From Lentisphaera profundi (GTDB lineage Bacteria > Verrucomicrobiota > Lentisphaeria > Lentisphaerales > Lentisphaeraceae): a stretch of 64,000 nt of DNA. The notes beneath the pieces are model-generated. The model saw nothing but the letters and a program-made list of their open reading frames with translations. It searched no databases and was not told the DNA's origin. The position numbers and the translations under genes were made by a program. Positions 8,830 to 15,733 of this stretch are shown piece after piece. Positions within the stretch are counted from its first letter, which is position 1; each line of letters begins with the position of its first letter. The stretch spans positions 744,001 to 808,000 of the forward strand of contig NZ_CP117811.1 in NCBI RefSeq assembly GCF_028728065.1, written 5' to 3'.

Positions 8830-9849
8830 TCACGAATGATCCCTAAAGTTTCTCCTTTTAATTTCCTCTTCCACTATCTTTAGTTCCTGCATATCTTCAA
8901 AGTCAGCTTGTTCGACCTCTTCCTGTTTGCGCCTTTGTTCAAAAGACTTATAAATTTCTGAGACTTCCTCTTCCACCTCTTTCTTGCTGATACTGCCTTT
9001 TCCTTCCAAAAGGGGGAAGTCATTTGAAGAGAGTACTTTATCTACATTTTCCTGCCAGAAACTCATAGTAAATGACTTACGGGTTTTGGCCCGAAGTTCA
9101 GCACTCTCCAGGAAAATCGTGACAAGTCTATTTAGGGTGTCTATTTCATCTTCTATCAGGTAATTTTTAGCGATGAATATATCCTGCTTACGAACTACTC
9201 GACCTTTCCAGGATGTCAGGGCCATATTGCTCTTATCTGAATCGGCTCTTTCAACGATAAGCTCTGCAGCAGTTTTTTGGGTACTGGCAAAAATCAGTTT
9301 ATTTTGAGTTTCAGCGAAAAACATCTGAGTCGCTTTATCTGTAGTGTCGTAGTCTGTACTCAAGGCAAATAGATCGCGCACCTTCTGGTAAAAACGCTTT
9401 TCGGAAGATCTTATATCGCGGATATTTGCCAGTAATTCATCAAAATAATCGGCACGGCCATCTGGGTTTTTAAGGCGTTCCTTATCCATGACGAAACCTT
9501 TGACCATGTATTCTTTAAGATTTTGATTAGCCCAGACTCTAAATTGCACACCGCGTTTACTGCGCACTCGAAAGCCAATCGCCAAGATCATCTCAAGTGA
9601 GTAGTGGCTTACTTCATACTTTTTGCCATCAGCGGCAGTTGTAAAGTATTTCTTTATAACTGAATTTTCATCTAACTCATTGTCATTGATAATACTTGTG
9701 ATGTGCTGGCCGATATTTTGTTTCGAGGTGGAAAAAAGTTCTGCGAGCTGATTTTGTGTCATCCACACCTGGCCATCCTGGGCAAAAAGACTAACCGAAG
9801 CTTTGCCATCTTTACTGGTGTAGATAATTATATTTTCTTCTTCTTTCAT
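8830..9849 (-). CDS. RhuM family protein
   Basis: Full-length (339 residues) member of the virulence RhuM family, cytoplasmic, function not established. These genes are frequently found inside type I restriction-modification and other defence loci. The N-terminal half carries the family segments QVWMTQNQLAELFSTSKQNI (about 27-46), a winged-helix-like DNA-binding look, and ILAIGFRVRSKRGVQFRVWA (about 89-108). The C terminus is charged and predicted coiled (about 290-339). The start ATG lies one base after the stop of the preceding gene fragment. The neighbours are remnants, so whether it is still part of a working system is doubtful. Confidence 0.85.
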   Translation of the reverse strand: MKEEENIIIYTSKDGKASVSLFAQDGQVWMTQNQLAELFSTSKQNIGQHITSIINDNELDENSVIKKYFTTAADGKKYEVSHYSLEMILAIGFRVRSKRGVQFRVWANQNLKEYMVKGFVMDKERLKNPDGRADYFDELLANIRDIRSSEKRFYQKVRDLFALSTDYDTTDKATQMFFAETQNKLIFASTQKTAAELIVERADSDKSNMALTSWKGRVVRKQDIFIAKNYLIEDEIDTLNRLVTIFLESAELRAKTRKSFTMSFWQENVDKVLSSNDFPLLEGKGSISKKEVEEEVSEIYKSFEQRRKQEEVEQADFEDMQELKIVEEEIKRRNFRDHS

Positions 9850-9859
9850 ATTAACTGCA

Positions 9860-9892
9860 TTCCTTCCACTCGATGTATTGTGACTCCATCAT
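9860..9892 (-). pseudogene. Probable start of an AlbA_2 (Schlafen-like) domain gene, cut off after 11 codons
   Basis: MMESQYIEWKE matches the way many AlbA_2-domain putative DNA-binding/ATP-binding proteins begin. It is followed by Cys-Ser and a TAA. GGGGACAG upstream could be its ribosome site. Everything after residue 11 is missing and RhuM starts three bases past the TAA region. Identification rests on a very short match from memory. Confidence 0.4.
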
Positions 9893-9952
9893 GAAATATC
9901 TGTCCCCGGGGTTTCGGGGTGAGAGAAAAGCTGTTTGAATCAGCCTGTTTTT

Positions 9953-10027
9953 TAAACCCATCGCTTTTTGGCCGTCGTTCTCTAAGTGACAACTCTCATC
10001 ACAATAAATGTTTACAATTCCACTCAC
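9953..10027 (-). pseudogene. N-terminal fragment of a DUF3800 protein
   Basis: GTG at 10027 follows GGAGAGTTAAA and starts VSGIVNIYCDESCHLENDGQ. The IYCDES...NDGQKAM pattern is the acidic N terminus of DUF3800 proteins (RNase H-like fold suspected). The match stops after about 25 codons and the frame runs into unrelated sequence. It begins two bases after the KAP gene stop codon, so the complete ancestor was probably translationally coupled to the NTPase. Confidence 0.5.
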
Positions 10028-10028
10028 T

Positions 10029-11363
10029 TTAACTCTCCAAAATATCATTATTAAATAAATTCATGGCGTCAAAATGATCTTTTAAATAATCAGACCTGGT
10101 AGTCCTGTCATTATGATCAGTTTTCAATTCTCTAACTAAACGTGAATCGTGATTATTATTTTTCATTCCCAATACTAATTCATAGCATTGTGAGATTCCA
10201 ATATTGAAAGTGGTGATTTTAAGATTCAAAACATCATTGTAAAAACGGTCGGATTTAAGGACGTTAACATCATTTCCGGTCATTCTTTTATAGGCTAGAT
10301 GTAGGGTTTCGTTCCTAGAACTTTCACTTTTTAAAAAGTAAAAGAAATCTAGTTTTATATCTTCCATTATAACAAAAAGCTGAACTAGAAAAAGATTTAA
10401 ATTTTTATCACTAGAGTTCATTATTAAAAAGATTTTCGAATACATTCTATTAATTGTTCTGAGTTCAATATTAAAGTCATTAAACAAAGAACTCATAAGA
10501 CGTTTACTCAGTTCTGGTGAGTTATCAGATTGAGAAATTCGATTGGCGTAAGGCATCGGATATTTCTCAAAGATGAGCTCAATAAATCCACATGTGTCTG
10601 GCTTAGGTAATATTGTCTGTTGGTCAAAGAAGCGTTCTAAATACTTAGATGCAGAAAACTCATCACCATAAAACTTTTTAACCGTAGCTGAGAGTTGGTC
10701 GTTATCTGTAGCAATGACAAAGATAATATTATCAATCTCAAAAAAATGTTTAATTTTTTCTAGTACTTCAACAGAAAAACTTGGACGGCAGCGATCTAGC
10801 TCATCAATGAAGATGAACACTTTGCCATTACTTGATAGGTCTGTTGATTTTTGTAATGAGGTTTTATAATTCTCTAATTCACTTTGTTTGTTCTGAAATG
10901 AATCTATTACCTTTTGACCAAACACATCTGTAATAGCATCTACAGTTTCATCTCCAATAAATTTTTTCCCTAAACCAAGAATTAATTTTCCTCCAGTATC
11001 TAAAATCGAATTATAAATATCTTTTTGCTTTTGATCGTTTCTCGGTAGGTTATCTGCAATAGTAGCAAAAATAGGTGGGAAAGCATTTTCTTCATGATCA
11101 TGCTTCCAAGCATTGAAATATATACAAAGCTTATTTTCGGACAATAATTGTTTTTGCCACTCTCTTAGGAAGTACGTTTTTCCAGAACCCCACTCTGAGT
11201 CGATATTTAAAACAAAGTCAGATTGAGTATTTTCTAAAAAACGAGTTAAGACTTCTGCAAATTTCGCTCGATCACCATCACGTCCCTTGAAAGCATCACT
11301 TTCAAAAGCCGAATCACCTGATGGTGAGTACTCACGATTCTTTAAAGAGTAATTTTCAACCAT
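10029..11363 (-). CDS. KAP family P-loop NTPase
   Basis: KAP NTPases (Kidins220/ARMS and PifA) include bacterial proteins tied to phage exclusion, such as PifA of the F plasmid. Counting from the ATG at 11363, the 444-residue protein has Walker A GSGKT at 59-63, the FNAW strand at 83-86, and Walker B VFIFIDELDRC at about 182-192. A sensor-like VIATDND follows (about 213-219). I see no pair of membrane helices inserted between the Walker motifs, unlike many KAP proteins, so it may be soluble. A TTG four codons upstream is an alternative start. Its stop is two bases before the start of a DUF3800 fragment. Its leader lies within a 702-bp direct repeat. Confidence 0.85.
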   Translation of the reverse strand: MVENYSLKNREYSPSGDSAFESDAFKGRDGDRAKFAEVLTRFLENTQSDFVLNIDSEWGSGKTYFLREWQKQLLSENKLCIYFNAWKHDHEENAFPPIFATIADNLPRNDQKQKDIYNSILDTGGKLILGLGKKFIGDETVDAITDVFGQKVIDSFQNKQSELENYKTSLQKSTDLSSNGKVFIFIDELDRCRPSFSVEVLEKIKHFFEIDNIIFVIATDNDQLSATVKKFYGDEFSASKYLERFFDQQTILPKPDTCGFIELIFEKYPMPYANRISQSDNSPELSKRLMSSLFNDFNIELRTINRMYSKIFLIMNSSDKNLNLFLVQLFVIMEDIKLDFFYFLKSESSRNETLHLAYKRMTGNDVNVLKSDRFYNDVLNLKITTFNIGISQCYELVLGMKNNNHDSRLVRELKTDHNDRTTRSDYLKDHFDAMNLFNNDILES

Positions 11364-11535
11364 CAGAGATTCCAACTATTCAAAATTAAGCATTTAGAAT
11401 TCAACATTATTAGAATTCTCTTTTGAACGCGTTTTTTACTCGGAGAGAACTCATCTTTCCAAAACATATCCCAAATACGATTATTCTTAATTTTATCCGT
11501 AATCATTTAGCCAACCCTCGTTTTTTCTTTTAATG

Positions 11536-11698
11536 CCGCAAGGATTGCGGTGCTCCCAGCGTTTTCGTAAATGCGGGCGAGACGCCCGCGCTCCCAGCAA
11601 GTCCTAAATCTCTCATCTTTTTATGCAGGCAAGATGCCTGCGCTCCCAGGTTTTATTTCCTCAGCTTTTTTAATGCCGCATGGAATGCGTGCTCCCAG
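11536..11698. repeat. Four REP-like hairpins (GCTCCCAG family)
   Basis: CCGCAA-GGA-TTGCGG (11536-11550), GCGGGC-GAGAC-GCCCGC (11573-11589), GCAGGC-AAGAT-GCCTGC (11625-11641) and CGCA-TGGAA-TGCG (about 11677-11689). Each is followed by (T)GCTCCCAG. The stems differ at several positions yet remain paired. This stretch and the rest of 11376-11802 show no convincing gene. Confidence 0.75.
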
Positions 11699-11802
11699 CT
11701 CTTGTCCGCTCGTGTGGCAACACTAAATTAGGGTGAAGATGATAGAAATCATGTGCAAGTTATGGAGAATTATAGAGAAAATATCCATAAATAGGCTCAG
11801 AT

Positions 11803-11833
11803 AAAGAAAAAGGCCCGACAAAGTTGTCGTGCC
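11803..11833 (-). terminator. Rho-independent terminator of the chimeric prepilin
   Basis: Read on the minus strand, GGCACGACAA and TTGTCGGGCC form a ten-base stem with one mismatch around CT, followed by TTTTTCTTT. An identical copy at 13607-13637 serves the discoidin gene. Confidence 0.8.
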
Positions 11834-11939
11834 TGACTACGCTACAATTAAGTTAGAATACTAAGTTCTTAAATCAAAGCCAACACGGAGTGTTATTTAT
11901 CACTACTACTCAAGTAGGTTTTACCCGATCTGTAAATTT

Positions 11940-12707
11940 TCAAATATAAATTAATTTATCAGCTTTTTTTGGACTTGTGGGTTTCTTTGGTTGAGTGGTT
12001 TTTTTTGGCGGCGCGGGTTTGACTGTTTGCGGTAGTTTAACGGAGTCTTCTTCTTTCGAGAGGAATTTTTTTGAAGTCGATGGCAAGAAGGTACTTCTGA
12101 CACTGCCATCGGCAAAACCGATGTTTGAAAACATTTGTTTTCCATGCTGAGAATGAGTTCCCGCCCAATCAGAATATCCCGAAATCGCGTACTGTCGACT
12201 GCCCAAGTTCCTAGGGGCGACGAATTCTCTAATCATAACCGTTGAAGAAGGCTTTGCAACATCAGCTTGTGTTGCCGAGCCCTTAGTCCAGCTTAAGTTT
12301 GAGTTGAGTATGTAATTTCTCTTTGGGTAACCAGCAGCATCTATCTGGCTAAATTCCGCGGATGGGCAATAATATAACTTGTCCCCTCCCTGCACATTAT
12401 TTGGATGAATCCAGTTCCAATACGTCCACCCCAATAACATCTTTCGACCATCATAGCCATCTAAAGCCAAGTAGTCATCCCAGACATCATTTGTACGGTA
12501 CTTTTTAAGGCCAACAACATAGTGATCTTGGTTGTCATCGGGAACCATCAGTAAAAACGTAGAAACTTGTTTGAGGTTATTGATACATACAGATGTCTTA
12601 GCTTTCCTTCTTGCTTTACCAAGGCTAGGTAAAAGTAAGGATCCAAGAATGCCGATGATTGCGACAACTACCAAGATTTCAATGAGGGTAAAATTTTTCT
12701 TATTCAT
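11940..12707 (-). CDS. Chimeric type II secretion-type prepilin
   Basis: A secreted prepilin-like protein with an N-terminal methylation motif, [16 protein letters not shown] (residues 6-21), cleaved before Phe6, and a hydrophobic helix. The body ends in [16 protein letters not shown], the C-terminal DG motif of planctomycete/lentisphaerote prepilins. Residues 1-211 equal the intact copy at 29687-30364 except Asn/Ser at 74. The natural end ([12 protein letters not shown]) is replaced in frame by the Pro/Lys-rich last 44 residues of the neighbouring discoidin gene. AAAGGA precedes the ATG. Whether the hybrid folds or is exported is unknown. Confidence 0.85.
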   Translation of the reverse strand: MNKKNFTLIEILVVVAIIGILGSLLLPSLGKARRKAKTSVCINNLKQVSTFLLMVPDDNQDHYVVGLKKYRTNDVWDDYLALDGYDGRKMLLGWTYWNWIHPNNVQGGDKLYYCPSAEFSQIDAAGYPKRNYILNSNLSWTKGSATQADVAKPSSTVMIREFVAPRNLGSRQYAISGYSDWAGTHSQHGKQMFSNIGFADGSVRSTFLPSTSKKFLSKEEDSVKLPQTVKPAPPKKTTQPKKPTSPKKADKLIYI

Positions 12708-13176
12708 AATTTTTCCTTTTTCAATACCTATTTATAGAACTCTATATTCTGTTAATGTGTAAAACACGCATAATAAGCACCTTGCTACTGTATAATTTTT
12801 TTATTATGATGTATAATGAATCTAATATGTAAAAATATGCACTATCTCGAGCCTGATGCAGAGTTGTTTTATCACTATTCAGCAAGAACTTATGACTTTA
12901 AGAGATTACCTAAAAAGGCCGTTTTTTGAAGCTATTAATTTGGTGACAATAGCATCGAAGATGCGTCATGTTTTTAGCCTTGGGGGTAGGCGAAGCTCAC
13001 TCCCAAGGAATCGATTATCCATCACTAGATCATCGAAGATGGTCAATTAATTCGCCCTCGTCGAGGACGAGATTTACAATCTGTTTTTTCACCTGGGGTT
13101 TTACTCCAGGCTAAGTACATTCATCCTCTCCGAGGGTGTAAAATCATGCTTCCGTTTTTCAAATACAATGATTTTC
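12071..13176. repeat. Duplicated block A, copy 1 (about 1.1 kb)
   Basis: Matches 29728-30833 at offset 17657 with two substitutions noted (near 12487 and 12797). It contains the prepilin body and about 470 bases upstream with several small inverted repeats, such as GCATC-GAA-GATGC and CCTGG...CCAGG. A short plus-strand frame at 12837-12929 (MHYLEPDAELFYHYS...) is present in both copies and may be a gene fragment, but I cannot support it. Confidence 0.9.
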
Positions 13177-13876
13177 CAACTATTCAAAATTAAGCATTTA
13201 GAATTCAACATTATTAGAATTCTCTTTTGAACGCGTTTTTTACTCGGAGAGAACTCATCTTTCCAAAACATATCCCAAATACGATTATTCTTAATTTTAT
13301 CCGTAATCATTTAGCCAACCCTCGTTTTTTCTTTTAATGCCGCAAGGATTGCGGTGCTCCCAGCGTTTTCGTAAATGCGGGCGAGACGCCCGCGCTCCCA
13401 GCAAGTCCTAAATCTCTCATCTTTTTATGCAGGCAAGATGCCTGCGCTCCCAGGTTTTATTTCCTCAGCTTTTTTAATGCCGCATGGAATGCGTGCTCCC
13501 AGCTCTTGTCCGCTCGTGTGGCAACACTAAATTAGGGTGAAGATGATAGAAATCATGTGCAAGTTATGGAGAATTATAGAGAAAATATCCATAAATAGGC
13601 TCAGATAAAGAAAAAGGCCCGACAAAGTTGTCGTGCCTGACTACGCTACAATTAAGTTAGAATACTAAGTTCTTAAATCAAAGCCAACACGGAGTGTTAT
13701 TTATCACTACTACTCAAGTAGGTTTTACCCGATCTGTAAATTTTCAAATATAAATTAATTTATCAGCTTTTTTTGGACTTGTGGGTTTCTTTGGTTGAGT
13801 GGTTTTTTTTGGCGGCGCGGGTTTGACTGTTTGCGGTAGTTTAACGGAGTCTTCTTCTTTCGAGAGGAATTTTTTT
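13175..13876. repeat. Direct repeat B, copy 2 (about 702 bp)
   Basis: Second copy of 11371-12072. It joins block A at 13175 and continues into the discoidin gene at 13877, which is the natural context of its right end. REP-like hairpins sit at 13340, 13377, 13429 and 13480. Bases 13177-13606 otherwise hold nothing I can call. Confidence 0.9.
13607..13637 (-). terminator. Rho-independent terminator of the discoidin gene
   Basis: Same sequence as 11803-11833: a ten-base stem around CT, with a T-run on the minus strand. It lies about 105 bases beyond the stop codon. Confidence 0.8.
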
Positions 13877-14322
13877 AGTGTTTTTCCATTGAGTTTAATC
13901 TCAATAATCGAGAAGCCATACTTTGTTTTTCTCTTAATTAAATCAAACATTATGTATCTAACTTGTATGGGTGATTCTAATTTTATGTAATCGGGAGTTG
14001 CACGGTTTTTATTCGTTTTATTATGAATTGTGGTCCATTTTTTATTATCTGTGGACACTTTAATATTGTAGTCTTGAGCGTATGAGTCCTGCCAGAAAAT
14101 TTTAACTTGCTTGAGTGTGTAAATTTTTGGAAGTTCGATGCTCAAAAATTGTTTATTAGCAAACTGAGAACTCCAGCGTGTGTTCATTTTGCCATCAAAG
14201 GCATTCGATTCTTGAAATCACAGAGAATTTTTTTCTCGCGAACTAGCCGTGATTATAGCTTCTTGTGAGGATAGGTACTGAAACTGTAATAAGACTAAAA
14301 ATATCAATAGATAAACCTTCAT
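13744..14322 (-). pseudogene. Secreted F5/8 type C (discoidin) domain protein with in-frame TGA
   Basis: From the ATG at 14322 the frame reads a signal peptide (MKVYLLIFLVLLQFQYLSSQ), then ITASSREKNSL, a TGA at 14218-14220 (codon 35), and continues in the same frame with FQESNAFDGKMNTRWSSQ. That is the start of a discoidin fold, usually a carbohydrate-binding module. The domain runs to about residue 150, followed by a Pro/Lys-rich tail. Without the TGA the product would be 192 residues. No other lesion is seen. It could be a recent nonsense mutation, a sequencing error or readthrough; translation from Met46 would lose the signal peptide. Confidence 0.75.
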
Positions 14323-14447
14323 TACACAGATCTCCGTACGTCTATATTAAGTCAATAAATGGAACCTAGAGTAATCAAGACGGCCTTAGATAGCATAGTT
14401 ATTATAGGGTGATTCTTTTAAATTAAAAACTTGTATCAATTTAAAAC

Positions 14448-14478
14448 AAAAAAAACGGGAACTCATGCGAGTTCCCGT
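14448..14478 (-). terminator. Rho-independent terminator of dapD
   Basis: ACGGGAACTC (14455-14464) pairs with GAGTTCCCGT (14469-14478) around ATGC. On the minus strand it is followed by a run of eight T. Confidence 0.9.
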
Positions 14479-14499
14479 AAAAGTTGATTTTAGGTCGAC

Positions 14500-15576
14500 T
14501 TAATCGTTGAGATGAAGTGAGCTATTGAGTTCAACTGTTTTTGGATTTGGACGGCAGATGAGTTTGCCAGAAACCGAATCTTGGTAGAAGAGTAATTTAT
14601 CTTTGCCGCTAAGGTCGAGGCCTTTGACGATATTTTCACCCTCAGCAACTAAGTCGCCATTGAGGTTGATTGCGTTATTATTTTCGTCATAGAGCGAAAT
14701 TTTTGAGCTAGCAGTTACGTAAGTTCCCGCACCCACAGTACAGCCAAAGCCGAGTGAGATACCCGTACCTGCATTGGCACCAAGAAGACATTTTGAGCCA
14801 ATAGCAACAACTTCTTTGCCACCACCAGAGAGTGTACCCATAATAGAAGCACCACCGCCAACATCAGAATCTTTAGAAACGAATACGCCAGCAGATACGC
14901 GGCCTTCGATCATGGCGTTGCCTTCAGTACCAGCATTGAAATTCACAAAGCCTGCTTGCATAACTGTTGTGCCTTCGCCGAGGTGAGCACCGAGACGGAT
15001 TTTTGCGCCATTACCAATGCGAACACCAGAAGGCACGTGATAGTTAGCCATGTAAGGGAACTTGTCTACGTGTGTGATAGAGAGGGGCTGGATAGAGGAA
15101 AAAGTTTGGATGGTGAGTTCTTGAACATGCTCAGGGAAGATCGGACCATAGTTAGTCCACGCTAAGTTAGGGAGCTTGCCAAAAACACTATCGAGACTCA
15201 CACCATGGGGTTGAACAAGACGCTGACTGAGCATTTGTAAACGAAGGTAAGCATCTTCAGTAGATTCTACTGAGCTTTCAGTGAAATTAGGAAGCACCGT
15301 GATAACGCGATCAGTGATTGAATAGATGTTGTCATTCATGTCAAAGTCAGTGAGCATAGTCGCTAAGCTCAAGTCATTCGAGTTGTGCTCAACGAGGGCT
15401 TGCAACTGATCTTCAGAAAGAGTCTGAGTATTGATTGAAGCGGAGCTTGCACCAGTGATTTTTGCGATGTCCGCAAACTCTTCAGGAGTGCTAGCTTTGA
15501 TAAAAGGGAAGAGGACGTCAAGAACTTTGTCGTCATGGCTACGGCGGAGGCCAACGGCCCAATAAATAGTGCTCAT
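14500..15576 (-). CDS. dapD: Tetrahydrodipicolinate N-succinyltransferase
   Basis: Transfers succinyl from succinyl-CoA to tetrahydrodipicolinate in diaminopimelate/lysine synthesis; cytoplasmic trimer. The C-terminal half (about 180-310) shows the hexapeptide left-handed beta-helix: IGNGAKIRLGAHLGEGTTVM, then FNAGTEGNAMIEGRVSAGVF, then GTLSGGGKEVVAIG. The overall form is the larger 'type 2' DapD (358 residues). The ATG at 15576 (MSTIYWAVGL) is preferred over an upstream TTG; GGAAAA precedes it. It has its own terminator and is not clustered with other dap genes. Confidence 0.9.
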   Translation of the reverse strand: MSTIYWAVGLRRSHDDKVLDVLFPFIKASTPEEFADIAKITGASSASINTQTLSEDQLQALVEHNSNDLSLATMLTDFDMNDNIYSITDRVITVLPNFTESSVESTEDAYLRLQMLSQRLVQPHGVSLDSVFGKLPNLAWTNYGPIFPEHVQELTIQTFSSIQPLSITHVDKFPYMANYHVPSGVRIGNGAKIRLGAHLGEGTTVMQAGFVNFNAGTEGNAMIEGRVSAGVFVSKDSDVGGGASIMGTLSGGGKEVVAIGSKCLLGANAGTGISLGFGCTVGAGTYVTASSKISLYDENNNAINLNGDLVAEGENIVKGLDLSGKDKLLFYQDSVSGKLICRPNPKTVELNSSLHLND

Positions 15577-15733
15577 ACTTAAATTTTCCAAATAGTTTAA
15601 TTAAGATATAGTCGGCAATATAGAGCACAGTCGAAGAAAAACATCTGTTAAAGGAGGCTTTCCTTCGGATAAATTTGTAGAAGTGTAGGGATCAAAAAAT
15701 GATCTGTGAGGCGAGTGAAATAATTTAGTAAAA

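Larger units (their letters stand above)
11371..12072. repeat. Direct repeat B, copy 1 (about 702 bp)
   Basis: Identical by eye to 13175-13876 (offset 1804). It carries the KAP leader, four REP-like hairpins, a minus-strand terminator and the last 44 codons of the discoidin gene. Together with copy 2 it flanks the 1.1-kb block A. Confidence 0.9.

Noticed and set aside
8830-11363. Prophage or integrative element
   Set aside because: No integrase, attachment repeats, tRNA or structural phage genes; the genes look like separate remnants.
12856-13050. 64-residue frame (also at 30513-30707)
   Set aside because: Present in both copies only because block A is duplicated; it crosses inverted repeats and has no protein-like features.
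13101-13310. 69-residue minus-strand frame spanning the A/B junction
   Set aside because: It crosses a recombination junction and differs from the same sequence in the other B copy; at most its first part could be a gene remnant.
14218-14220. TGA as selenocysteine codon
   Set aside because: Discoidin domains are not selenoproteins and no obvious SECIS-like hairpin follows.
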